A stretch of DNA of 64,000 nt from Linnemannia schmuckeri (lineage: Eukaryota > Mortierellomycota > Mortierellomycetes > Mortierellales > Mortierellaceae): NCBI GenBank assembly GCA_029449235.1, contig JANATG010000002.1:1116001-1180000 (forward strand), in the 5' to 3' direction. Positions 33,623 through 45,896 of the stretch are shown here, one piece after another. Position numbers and translations under genes: made by a program. Numbering within the stretch: the first letter of the stretch is position 1; the number at the start of each line of letters is the position of its first letter. The notes beneath the pieces are model-generated. The model had not been told where the DNA came from and did no database searches. It saw only the letters and a program-made list of their open reading frames with translations.

Positions 33623-36600
33623 ATGCATCAGGACGGCCGCGATCCCGACCATCCTGCAATGGACAGCAGCGACTCGTCCTCCTCACAAGCACAGACACAC
33701 GGAAGGACACTCTACCCACACTACTCAGAGCAACAACAACAACAGCAACAACAACAGCATCATAATCATCACCACCAAGAACAACAACAACAACAACAAC
33801 AACATGACCTCTCCCGACGCACCACAGGAGTTTCTTCCGTTGGCTCGCAGAGTCCATTTATCCACTCCCCAGCAGATCCGCGGATGAGTGAAGGTACATT
33901 CATGATCGACATATCTTGTCATTTTATGCATATTGTGCATTATCTGTGCATTTTCAGAAGAATAAAATGACGGAGAAAGGGAATATGAGAGCATTTTTTC
34001 TGATTCTGACATGAACAAAAGAGGACAAAAAAAGATTCCCAGCAGCAGCATCACTGATCACTGACATCGAATAATTTCTTTTATCTCCTTTACCTCTCCC
34101 TTCTCTTTTTTTCTGATTCTGTTCTTGTTTGATACTCATCCGTACCATTCGCTCGAACAACGCGTACTCGCCACAGATCTAAGGATGGCGCATCACGACC
34201 ACCATGAGCATCAGAGTGCAGCCTCAGAAACATACAGTGAACACAACTACGCTTCTTCAAGATCTGCAAACAGTCGCTCGCCCGTCAACGGAAACGACGT
34301 CGATCTCTTCGGACCCCTCCGTGGACCGGACGATGGCCGCTACACAGGATACGCACCTTCCTCCGAAGCCCTCCTCTCCCTCCTCGAAAACAAACGCAGC
34401 CTCCTATCCGGACAGACTTACCAATACGACGACCCTTCCTCAACCACCGACGGCCACGACTATGACGAACCCAGCCAACCGACACCAAATCCTTACCCAG
34501 CCTGGACGATCCAAAAGCAAGTGCCGCTGACAAAGGAGGAGATCGAGGGGATCATGCTAGACCTGACACGCAAGTTTGGATTTCAGCAAGACAACATGCG
34601 CAACCAGTTCGATGCCTACATGACTATGCTCGACTCGAGAGCTTCTCGCATGGGCGCTGTCCAGGCTTTGACCACCATACATGCGGACTACATCGGAGGA
34701 GAGCACGCCAACTACCGCAAATGGTACTTTGCAGCGCAGTTGGATCTAGACGATCACATGGGGTACCATTCTGCTCCAGGCAAGAACAAGAAGGTCAACC
34801 GCAACTCGATGGCTCCCCAGCCTGGCGCCGTCAACATTGAGGCGCACGACAACTTGGGAATGGCAGAGGAGCACTGGAAGCTGAGGATGAACCAGATGTC
34901 CCACTTTGACCGCGCGCGTCAAGTAGCGCTTTACCTCCTGCTCTGGGGTGAGGCGTCCCAGATCCGTTTCCTACCTGAGTGTCTTTGCTTCATCTTCAAG
35001 TGCGCAGAGGACTACTATGTTTCGCCTGAGTGCCAGCAGCTTGTCAACCCTGTCCCCGAGGGTGAGTATCTCCGCAATGTCGTCACTCCTCTCTACAAAT
35101 TCATCCGCGACCAGTCCTATGAGGTCCAGGGAGGCAAATACGTCAAGCGCGAACGTGACCACAACGCCGTCATCGGATACGACGATATCAACCAAGCCTT
35201 CTGGAGCCCTGAGGGTATCGCTCGCATCCAGCTGGACGACAAGACCAAGTTGGTGGACATCCATATTGGCAAGCGCTGGTCAGCATTGGAGCGTGTCAAC
35301 TGGAGATCGGCCTTCCGCAAGACCTACATCGAGAAGCGTACCTGGCTCCACCTGGCTGTCAATTTTACCCGTATCTGGATCATCCATGTGGTCGCCTTCT
35401 GGTACTTCACCGCATGGAACGCCACCTTTTTGTACATCAACGAGGACTTGGACGAGGAAGGAGTGACTTGGTCGGTTCCTGCTCTCGGTGGAGCCATCGC
35501 GACCTTGTTCATGTTGCTCGGCGTCTTTTGCGAGTTCATGTTCATTCGCTTGACTTGGGCGAACACCTCTATGCTCATCCGCCGCTTGGTAATCTTGTTG
35601 GTTGTGTTGGCTGTCAACGCTGGTCCTTCTGTCTACGTCTGCATCTTCCAACGCACAGGAACGGCATCCAAGATTGTCGGTATTGTCCAGTTCATCATTT
35701 CCTTGATTACCACGGCCGTCTTTTCTATCTTCCCCTCAAACCAGCTCTTTGGTGGATCATCCAAGACGAACCGTAAGAACCTTGCCTCTCAGACCTTTAC
35801 AGCGTCGTTCCCCAAGCTTAGCCACTCAGATCGCGCTCTTTCGATCTTCCTTTGGGCCTTGGTCTTTATCTGCAAGCTTGTCGAGTCCTACTTCTTCTTG
35901 GCTCGCTCCTTTAAGGATCCCCTCAAGGCTCTGTACGACGAGCGTATCCCCAACTGCAAGGACAAGTACTTGGGGCAGTCCTTGTGCTCCATCATGCCTG
36001 TTTTCACGGTCATTGTCATGTTCTTCACGGACCTGATTCTCTTCTTCCTGGATACATACCTGTGGTATGTAATCTGGAACACCATCTTCTCCGTCTTTCA
36101 GTCCTTCAAACTGGGTATCTCGATCTGGACCCCCTGGCGCAACATCTTTTCCCGTCTGCCCAAGCGCATCTATGCCAAGCTGCTCGCGACTGCAGACATG
36201 GACATCAAGTACAAACCCAAGGTCCTCTGCTCCCAGGTTTGGAACGCTATTGTGATCTCGATGTATCGCGAGCATCTCTTATCAATTGAGCACGTCCAGA
36301 GGTTGCTCTACCAGCAAGTTCCTTCTGAGAATGAAAGCAAGCGCACCCTCAAGGCTCCCACTTTTTTTGTCGCACAGGAGGATGCCTCTCTCCAGGCAGA
36401 GTTCTACCCCCAGCACTCCGAGGCCGAGCGTCGTATCACTTTCTTTGCTCAGTCTCTGTCGACTGCTATCCCTGAACCCCTTCCCGTCGACCAGATGCCG
36501 ACTTTCACAGTCTTGGTCCCTCACTACTCTGAAAAGACTCTGCTCTCGCTTCGTGAGATTATCAGGGAGGAGGACCAGAACACTCGCGTGACCCTCTTGG

Positions 36601-39594
36601 AGTATCTCAAGCAGCTTCACCCAGTCGAGTGGGACAACTTTGTCAGAGACACCAAGATCTTGGCTGAGGAGTCGACTATGTTTGGAAGCAGCGCGACAAG
36701 TGGTCTTGGACTGGCTGGCGAAGCAGAGAAGGACAGCATGAAGGAGATGGGCAAGTCTAAGAACGATGATCTGCCCTTCTACTGCATTGGATTCAAGTCG
36801 GCAGCACCCGAGTACACTCTTCGCACCCGTATCTGGGCTTCGCTCCGTGCCCAGACCTTGTACCGCACCGTTTCTGGCTTCATGAACTACTCCAAGGCGA
36901 TCAAGTTGCTCTACCGCGTCGAGAATCCCGAGGTTGTGCAGCAGTTTGGTGGTAATGGCGACCGTCTTGAACGTGAGCTTGAGCGTCTCTCCAATCAAAA
37001 GTTCAAGTTTGTGATCTCGATGCAGCGCTTCACCATCTTCAACAAGGAGGAAGCTGAGAACGCAGAGTTCTTGCTACGTGCCTACCCTAATCTTCAAATC
37101 GCCTACTTGGATGAGCGCCCACCAGAGATCGAGGGTGACGAGCCGGTCGTCTACTCTGTTTTAATCGATGGACAGTGCCAGCTGATGCCCGATGGCAAGC
37201 GCAAGCCCCGGTTCAGGATTCGTCTGCCTGGTAACCCCATCTTGGGAGACGGAAAGTCGGACAACCAGAATCACTCGATTATTTTCACTCGCGGCGAGTA
37301 CATCCAGCTCATCGATGCCAACCAGGACAACTACTTGGAGGAGGCCCTCAAGATCCGTAACGTCCTCGGCGAGTTTGAGCAGTTCCACACCCCAGCTGTC
37401 TCGCCCTATTCGCCCCAGATCGCGTCGAAGGATGTCCCTGAGCCTGTGGCCATTGTCGGTGCTCGCGAGTACATTTTCTCAGAAAACATTGGTGTTCTCG
37501 GAGATGTTGCTGCCGGAAAGGAACAGACCTTTGGTACCCTGACCCAGCGTATGATGGCCAAGATCGGAGGCAAGCTCCATTATGGTCACCCCGATTTCCT
37601 CAACTTTATCTACATGACCACTCGCGGAGGTAAGCGATTCAGTTTTGTTTCTGCTGTACAATATTCTTTTTGCGCGCTTTAACTATTCGATGACTAACTG
37701 AACATTCCTTTTTTTTTCAATTGTGGGCACAGGTGTGAGTAAGGCGCAGAAGGGTCTTCATTTAAACGAGGATATCTACGCTGGTATGACAGCCTTCAGC
37801 CGCGGTGGACGCATCAAGCACTCTGAGTACTACCAATGCGGAAAGGGCCGTGATCTCGGTTTTGGCTCGATCCTGAACTTCAACACCAAAATTGGTACCG
37901 GAATGGGAGAACAGATGCTGTCGCGCGAATATTACTACCTCGGAACTCAACTGCCCCTGGATAGGTTCTTGACCTTCTATTATGCCCACCCCGGTTTCCA
38001 CATCAACAACATCTTTATCATGCTCTCGGTCCAGATGTTCCTGTTCTCAATGCTCTTTATCGGCTCCATGGCCTCCTCGGTTGAGGTCTGCTCGGATATC
38101 GCGGAGGATGGCTGTGTGAACTTGGTCCCTGTTTTCGACTGGATCAAGCGCTGTGTCCTGTCGATTTTTATCGTCTTCTTCATCGCCTTTCTACCCCTAT
38201 TCCTTCAAGAGTTCATGGAGCGTGGATTCGCCAGGAGCACGGTCCGTCTGGGCAAGCACTTCATGTCGCTCTCCCCGCTGTTCGAAGTCTTTGTCACCCA
38301 GATTTACACCAACTCGATTTTGACCAACCTGTCATTTGGAGGTGCCCGCTACATCGCTACCGGCCGTGGATTTGCGACAACTCGTACTCCCTTTGCGCTT
38401 CTCTACTCTCGCTTCGCTGGTCCATCCCTCTATCTCGGCATGCGGACCCTCATCATGCTGATCTTTGCGTCGCTGACAATGTGGGTTCCACACTTGATCT
38501 ACTTTTGGGTCTCGGTTATGGCTTTGGTCATCTCGCCTTTCATCTTCAACCCCCACCAGTTCTCCTTCACGGACTTTTTACTCGACTACCAAGAGTTCCT
38601 GCGCTGGCTGTCTCGCGGTAACTCGAGGACCCACGTCTCCTCCTGGATTTCGTACTGTCGCACACTTCGCACTCGAATTACTGGCTACAAGCGCAAGCGT
38701 CTGGGCCACCCCTCTGAGAAGCTCGGCGGTGACATCCCCAAAGCCAATTTCTGGGTCATTTTCGTCTCTGAGATTGTCTTCCCACTCCTACAAATGGCCC
38801 TGTGCGTGATCTGCTACATGTTTGTCCGGTCCTTCCCCAGCGACGTCAACGACATGGGTGCAGCTATATTTACAAGTGGTCTCCTCCGTATCGGTGTCTT
38901 TGCTCTCGGACCTATCGTTGTCAATGCCGCAGTTTTGATTGCCCTATTTGGTGTCTCGATCCTGTTTGGCCCCTTCATGAACATGTGCTGCGTCAAGTTT
39001 GGATCCATCGTTGCCGCCACCGCCCACGCCATTTCTGTGATCTCACTGGTTGCCCACTTTGAGGCTCTCTGGGCACTCGAGGCCTGGAACACGTCCCACG
39101 CTGTCCTCGGCATCATTGCTGCTATTTCTGTCCAACGCTTCGTCTTCAAGGTCCTGATCACCGTCTTTTTGACACGCGAGTTCAAGCACGACGAGACCAA
39201 TCGTGCCTGGTGGACGGGCAAATGGCATGGTCGTGGTCTTGGATTTCATGCAGTCTCACAGCCCCTCCGCGAGTATGTCTGCAAGATTATCGAGATGTCA
39301 ATGTTTGCATGTGACTTTATTATGGGGCATACGATTCTGTTCATCCTGTTCCCGATTTGTCTGATCCCCTGGATTGACCGGTGGCACTCGACCATGTTGT
39401 TCTGGTTGCGTCCTAGCAAACAGATCCGGCCGCCAATCTTTTCGGCCAAGTTGCGGTCTCAGAGGAGGAAGGTCGCATGGACCTATGGCGCTCTATTTGT
39501 GCTGCTGTTTGTTGTCTTTGTTATGTTGATTGTTGCCCCCTTGGTCTTTAATAGCTACTTTCCTGATCACTTGGAAAAGCTCGTTCCTATCTAA
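33623..39594 (+). CDS. FKS1: Beta-1,3-glucan synthase catalytic subunit (FKS)
   Basis: Plasma-membrane GT48 enzyme that polymerises UDP-glucose into cell-wall beta-1,3-glucan and is the echinocandin target. Exons 33623-33893, 34177-37629 and 37733-39594 give 1861 aa, the usual Fks size. The N-terminus is Gln/His-rich (CAA/CAG run 33731-33803) and disordered. Then come the Fks1 N-domain (TIHADYIGGEHANYRKWYFA, LLLWGEASQIRFLPECLCFI), a first TM cluster, the large cytosolic GT48 region (TVLVPHYSEKTLLSLREII, MQRFTIFNKEE, NHSIIFTRGEYIQLIDANQD), the splice-restored [20 protein letters not shown], and a second TM cluster. Hot-spot 1 reads FLARSFKDP and hot-spot 2 DWIKRCVL. Intron 2 falls inside a very conserved motif, which confirms its phase. 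The start exon is chosen because it splices in frame at 34177. An internal Met would shorten it by about 90 residues. Confidence 0.96.
33731..33803 (+). repeat. CAA/CAG repeat encoding poly-Gln/His in FKS exon 1
   Basis: Two CAA/CAG-rich blocks separated by a CAT/CAC block, encoding Q-runs of nine and seven residues around a His-rich spacer. Confidence 0.85.
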
Positions 39595-40099
39595 ACGACT
39601 TCTTTCCTTTTCATACCACTCTCTCCCTTCCTCCTCCAAGCTCATCTTCCTACGCCTATTTTTTTTTTTCTTTTCTTTCATGTATAATATGATATCATCT
39701 TTCTTATCCTTTGCGTTCTTTCCTAATTCCATACCCTTGATACCGCTTTAGTAACACCTCGCCATGCCAAATGAATAAAATAACGCCCTCTTAGCAATTT
39801 GTCTATTCCCTGTATGTGCCTTTGAGATCTTGTCGGTTGCCACCACACTCTTACGCTTACTGATGTTGCCACCAAAACTGGCCGATCAACTTCCAAGAGA
39901 GAGAGAGTAGAATGAGTGATCGGACCTGAAAATCCACAAAAGGAAAAAATACGTTCGAAGATGTGACTGTCCCAAGTCTCGACTTCGGAGGAAGGAAGGA
40001 AAGCTGATCAGAAAGAGAGATCACTCCCCTTCAACACATTCCTTTTCTTTCACATCATACACGCTACCCGACCACTCTCGCCGACTACATAAATTAACA
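39595..40099. other. FKS 3' flank and PHB2 promoter
   Basis: T-rich 3' UTR with AATAAA at 39774-39779, then about 320 bases to the PHB2 ATG. No gene is seen. Confidence 0.5.
39774..39779 (+). terminator. Polyadenylation signal of FKS
   Basis: AATAAA about 180 bases downstream of the FKS stop. Confidence 0.5.
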
Positions 40100-41972
40100 A
40101 TGGCACAGGCATTCAACAAACTTGGAGGAATCTTCCCTAAGGGCAGCGGAAAAGGCATCGCCGGAGGTGTTGGCGCCCTCTTGGCTCTCGGTGGAGTCGG
40201 ATACGGACTCAACGCCGCTCTCTTTAACGGTAATATATACATTTCTAGAGTGTGATCCCGACTTACTCTCTCATTCACCGCCTGGAATCACACCTTTCAC
40301 GAGCTCTTAACGTGCATTAGGAAAACAAGGAATCCTTGGATGGAAAGGAAAAGTTTGTCGACCTACAACAGATCAGCTTACTTGGTTGAGTTCGACCTAC
40401 CTCATATGCAAAAACTGCCTATCTGACCAATGACCAGGAGAATCAGAAGGACAGCGCAGCATGGAAGCAAAGGACAAAGTCAGGATCAGACACACAAAGT
40501 ATATACAAACGGACATTAACCCTTTCTGGTCCTTCACTGTGCCGATATTCTTTTCCGCGATAGTTGATGGAGGTCACCGTGCAGTCAAGTACTCGCGTGT
40601 GTTTGGTGTCCAGAAGGAGGTTTACAACGAAGGAACTCACTTTGTGGTCCCCTGGTTTGAGACCCCTATCATCTACGATGTTCGCGCCAAGCCCAGAAAC
40701 GTCGCTTCCTTGACCGGAACCAAGGGTATGTTTAACGGCGAACACTTTAAACTTGACTCAGCGACTGGATAATTCAGGATGAGGCTTTCTTTGCCGCTGA
40801 GAGCTAAGAAGTAGAGGAAAGAAGGCATGGCATGCAGGAACCAGTGGAGACAAAAGAGTCGCAGGGAGATGGCCCTGAGAGGTCATTGGATTGCATCCGC
40901 AGTTGGGATCAACGAACAGGCAAACATATATATAGGATCGGACGCAGGCATGCATTTTTGGGTTCTGCATGCCTGAGCTCAAGGAGCAAGGGCACAAGTG
41001 ATTGATATGTCTTTGATAGAAGGAATAGCGGAATCGATTAATTGTGAGGAAGGACGAGGGGTGTAAGCTATCATGGTTTGCAGAGTTGCAATGACTGACC
41101 CTTCAAACCCGACATATCCCGTTTTTCGTCGGAATGCTACTATTTTAGATTTGCAGATGGTCAACATCACCGTCCGTGTGCTGTCCCGTCCTCGTGTCAA
41201 CGACTTGGCCGAGATTTACCGCACTTTGGGACAGGATTATGACGAGCGTGTCTTGCCTTCGATTATCAACGAAGTTGCCAAGTCGGTTGTCGCACAGTTC
41301 AATGCCAGTCAGCTTATCACCCAGCGTGACCGTGTCTCCCGTTTGGTCCGTGAGAACTTGATCAAGCGTGCTGCCCGCTTCAACATTGTTTTGGATGATG
41401 TCTCGATTGTCCACATGGCCTTCTCGCCCGAGTTCACCCAGGCTGTCGAGGCCAAGCAGATTGCCCAGCAGGAGGCTCAGCGTGCCGCTTTCGTCGTTGA
41501 CCGTGCCATTCAGGAGAAGCAGTCGATCATTGTCAAGGCTGAGGGAGAGGCCCGTTCTGCCGAGCTCATTGGTGAAGGTACTTACTCTGATCATGCTTTC
41601 TTCATTCACACTTTGACGTACCGAGGCATTGTCGTTTTGAAATACTGATCCTAATATCCTTTTTTATGCATTTTGACAAATGATAAATAGCCATCAAGAA
41701 CAAGCCTGGATTCATTGAGCTCAGGAAGATTGAGGTTGCCCGCGAGATTGCTACCGTCATCTCCCGCTCCTCTAACCGTGTCATGTTGGATGCCGACACC
41801 TTGCTTTTGAACGTCAGCGAGCAGAAGTAGGTGGCAGTCATGCAATCTACTGCATTAAACATTCTCGCGAACTCGCTGATGAGATTGGATATCCATTCAA
41901 GGATATTATGCTGACCATGAATTTTTTTTTGTGAATAATTTTCAATGCTTTTCTAGGAAGGAGGACAAGTAG
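40100..41972 (+). CDS. PHB2: Prohibitin 2
   Basis: Inner-mitochondrial-membrane scaffold that forms rings with PHB1 and regulates m-AAA protease and cristae. Five exons: 40100-40229, 40564-40725, 41149-41577, 41691-41826 and 41957-41972 (290 aa). The N-terminus MAQAFNKLGGIF precedes the membrane anchor (IAGGVGALLALGGVGYGLNA). The PHB/SPFH domain follows: VDGGHRAVKYSRVFG, EGTHFVVPWFETPIIYDVRA, VLSRPRVNDLAEIYRTLG, SIINEVAKSVVAQFNASQL, then the coiled coil (FVVDRAIQEKQSIIVKAEG) and the tail AIKNKPGFIELRKIE. The last exon is only 16 bases (KKEDK, stop). All phases agree. Intron 2 (423 bp) contains a perfect inverted repeat (40945-40975). Confidence 0.96.
40945..40975. repeat. 10-bp inverted repeat (hairpin) in PHB2 intron 2
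   Basis: CAGGCATGCA at 40945-40954 and TGCATGCCTG at 40966-40975 are exact reverse complements separated by an 11-base loop. Confidence 0.85.
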
Positions 41973-43746
41973 ACAACCAAGCAACAAGGACAGGACCATA
42001 GATATTTTAAACAACAGGATTCTGGGCGAACTGCTCGTAGTTTTTCATTTATTTCGTTTTAAAAAGCATTGTAACATATCATCAAAAAACAACCGTTTGT
42101 CTTTTTTTTTTTTTTTTGAACTTTCAAACTTTTTTGAGGTACTGCATAGAAAGGGAGGGAGAGAAAAAAAAACGACCGTGGTGCTTATGCAGCACAGGAG
42201 ATAATCATGTCCCACCCGGTATGCATTGTCTTTCGTGATTTGCCTATCACACCTGCTTGTTTTTTCTCTATGCAATGCCAGGAATGTCAGAAGAACAACA
42301 TGATGATGATTATGCAAAAAACGAAAGTAGAAGAGGTTGGGCGTTCTTTTTTCTTTTAAAAAGGCCTTTTTTAGCCTTTTGTACACGTTTACAAACGCTT
42401 ACTTGTGTCAGTTCAACCTTCACTCACCCCTCGCGGCGCCCTTTGAGTCTCCTTGGTCTATTTTTCTGTACCAAATGCCAATTTTTCAAGGGGAGTGTAG
42501 AGTGAGGGGGAGAGATAGAGGAGAAGGGGAGAGAGAAGAACGGAGATATCTAGGAGTAGGAGGCGTCCTTTGGTAGCGCGTTTTTTTTTCTTCAAGGAAG
42601 GAGAGGGATTGGTAGTTGTGAAGCGGGTAGAAATAGTCCACAATCAGTTTTTACTAGCATTTTTTCGATGGAACCCTAGTAAAAAAAACACCCATTTCAA
42701 TGAACAAACAATCAAGCTACACCTCTTTTTTTGGGGGGGTACAGGCTTAGCCAAAAGACACACAATTTCTGTTACCTTTTCTCTTACCTGGGATAGAACA
42801 GCTGAGTCTTGGTGCTTAGTTTCCAGTTTTCGCTTTGTTGCTCATGCGTTGGGAGGCTATCCAGTGCGTTTTCAGTTTTGTTGCTTAGAAAACAGAAGAG
42901 GAGCGGATGGATAATAACTAAGCAAAAGAAGAATAAAAATCATGACGAGAGTACAAAAACGGAGAGAGGAAGAGAAGAGGGATGGAGAGGGGTCGAGGGA
43001 TGGGATTTTTTTAGGGAAGAGTGACAAAGGAAGGAGAAGGGAGGCGGGAAAGGGACATATGCAAACAAGAAGAAAGAGAGAGGACGAGGAGGGATGGGAG
43101 GACGAGCATGAGGATGCAGGGAGATCTAGCAACCTTGTTGTCTACCACGAACGAACGAGTGAACGACATGGTGTCCAAGACGACGACGACGAAGAAAGTG
43201 ATAAGGAGGGGAGAGGGCATGTCCCCCCTCCCTCTCTCTTTTATCCTGGCGACCGATGTGGAAAGGAAGGAAGGAGGGAGGTAAACCAGCCAGCCAGCTA
43301 AAAGATGCCCCAAGCTGCTCCCATCCTCATCTCCCGTTCGGCGGTCTGGACGCGCTGTATTTTTTTCTTTCATAAAATGGGCACTTTCTTCCCCTCGTCC
43401 CCCTGTTACAGCGTCCATCGACACATCTCCCATCTTTCTTCTTTCCTTTCATCTTTGTCATTCATATCTTCTCTTTCTCTACTCCTCCTCCTCGTCCTCG
43501 ACTTCTTCGTCTCGAGCATTTCATTTCATTTCATTTCCTTATATTTAGTTTGGACTCTTTTACTTCGTCTCTCTCGAGGCAACAAAACTCCATTCAAGGT
43601 TAGTATCAAGAATCCACATCTTCCCCTCTCGTCCTCGTCCACTCATCCTCTTCTCGCACGCAACTTCCCTCTATTGTTGCCACATTTCACTCACTCTTAT
43701 GCTCAACAACTTCATAATCCTTAGTAATAGCAGTAGTAACACAGAG
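41973..43746. other. Intergenic; promoter of MFS transporter
   Basis: No gene is supported. It contains T/A-runs, a purine-rich stretch (about 42940-43280) and a C/T-rich tract (about 43380-43700) before the transporter ATG. Confidence 0.5.
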
Positions 43747-45896
43747 ATGGCGACACAGGCGTCTACGAACCCAGAGTCGACCTCAAACAATGCTCTGATC
43801 CGAGCGATCCACAAGCATTACAGCGACACGACCTACCATCGGTCCTCGCGCACTATCGAGAGCGAGAAGACACTCATCTGTGGGATCCCTTTCAACCGCT
43901 GGGCCATGTTCCCAACTGCCTTCGTGTATGTTCCTTAACCAGCAAGCGAGGCTGTGTTTGATGCACCGTAATCGTATGGAGCTTTGTTGTCTCATGCATC
44001 TTTCTCTTTCTCTTCTTCCAATCCAGCTTTCAAGCCATTTGTGGATCGCTGTATGCCTGTAAGTCGCCTTAACCGCACAGACCCTAATCTCCTTTGCCCT
44101 TTTGATTTGTTTGAGACATTCTTCTCGCGTGGCGGGTGAAAAAAAATGGCTTCCAGATTTGCTGACATACACACTTTTTCCTCTGCATACAAAAATAGGG
44201 TCAGTGTTCAATGATCCAATTGACGGATACATCTATGGGCAGAGTTTCAACGCCGCCTCGAACAAATATACTCCTCTTGTCCATAACGCTCCCATTACCT
44301 TCTATATCGCCGTCGGTAAGCTTTTCCCTTTTTCTATTACCTCAGCTATGAACGCTCTTTGTATATCCTGAATGTCGGGTTTGGCAATTGAGAGCGTGCT
44401 TCAAAGCAGTGCACAGAGAAAAGGGTCCAGCCCTTCTCCTAACCTTGATCCCGACCGCACAATTTTAATCTTCTCTCGCTCTCTATTACTCTCTCTCTAT
44501 GCCGCCCTTCTTAATAGGATGCTTTGGTATTTCAGCGGCGGTAAATGGGCCATGGCTAGAAAGAAACGGCCCTCGTTTGGCTGCGATCCTCGGAGCGACA
44601 GTCTTCTTCCTCGGCAACATGATCGCCGCCATCGGTATCTACACCAAGATTATGGCTCTCCTCTACTTCGGATACGGTGTTCTCGGTGGTGCAGGGTTGG
44701 GACTCTGTTACATTTCCCCCGTTTCGGCATTACAGAAATGGTTCCCTGATCGTCGCGGTCTTGCTGCGGGGTTTGCAGTCTGTGGGTTTGGAGCTGGCTC
44801 GATTATTTTGGCCAAGGTTCCTCAGCCGTTGATTGCTGAGGTTGGATTGCCGTTGACGTTTGTGGTGTTGGGGTGCTGTTACTTTGCAGCGATGTTGGTC
44901 TGTGCGATGGTGTTCCGTGTTCCTCCACCTGGGTTCCAGGTCAATGGGATGGACATGTACCGCAATAAGATCGATGGAGGTGATGCTTCTGCTGTTGCTG
45001 GTGGCGATAACGCAGAAGCGAGTCCAGATGTGGAGGCACATTTGGACGAAAAAGCGGCGCAGGATTTCCGGGACCCCGGTGTGAATATGATTCTGAGCTC
45101 GGCCATCTTTTCCAGCGAGTACCGGATCATGTACATCATGTTTTTCGGAAACTCGATCGCGGGTCTCGTTTTCCTGTCTCGACTCGCCAACATCTCAAAG
45201 GACATCTTCAATAAGGACGAGGCCACCTCGGCAACGATTGTGGCGATCAACGGTGGATTCAATCTGGGTGGACGACTCTTCTTCTCGACCATGTCTGACC
45301 GTCTGGGTCGCAAGAATTCGTTCTTTGTGATGTTGCTGGCTCAAGTTACCATCCTCGCGGCACTGCCGACTATCATGGAGAGGCAGGTCTATTGGGCATT
45401 CCTCTTGGTTATCTGGATCCTGACGGCCTGTTACGGCGGCGGGTTCGGATGTATCCCTGCCTTCCTGTGTGATATGTTTGGACCTTCCAACATTGGCGCC
45501 CTGCATGGCATCATCCTCACCGCCTGGTCTCTGGCTGGTGTCGGTGGAGGACTCCTCTTCACAGGAATCTACAACCACCTCCTCGAGTCTGGTTACTCCA
45601 TCCGCGATGCATTTGTCTATTCTGCAAACTTGCATTGGATCTTAGCCGTCGCCTGTTTTGGGTTCTTGTTCCTCTTGTTCGTAGGGACTCATACTCATGA
45701 TCGGTTGCTGCCTAAGGTCAAGGGGGAATTTGCGAGGTTGAGGGTGTTTGGGCGGTTGTTCCGGATTGGAGCGTTTAGATTCCAGTGGTTGACCAAGGAG
45801 CAAGAAGAGGCTGAGTGGACTGCATTTGTTGAGAAGCGTCGACAGCAAGATCTTTTGGCCCGCCGTGGGGCCAATGTCTATGACGGCTCTGGATGA
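43747..45896 (+). CDS. MFS transporter, oxalate/formate (OFA)-type
   Basis: Exons 43747-43925, 44027-44058, 44199-44315 and 44518-45896 give 568 aa with consistent phases. A hydrophilic N-terminus precedes FNRWAMFPTAFVFQAICGSL and YAWSVFNDPID, the start pattern of OFA-family major facilitators. Twelve TM helices are expected. The loop-2/3 motif region reads NGPWLERNGPR, and GLCYISPVSALQKWFPDRRG is the typical OFA loop. The second half has FSTMSDRLGRKN (MFS signature after TM8) and GGGFGCIPAFLCDMFGPSNIG. OFA proteins exchange small carboxylates or act as monocarboxylate permeases. The actual substrate here cannot be deduced. A 32-base exon (44027-44058) is well supported by the conserved WSVFN junction. 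Confidence 0.88.

Noticed and set aside
36282..36998. 238-codon minus frame inside FKS
   Set aside because: Antisense shadow of a conserved GT48 coding exon.
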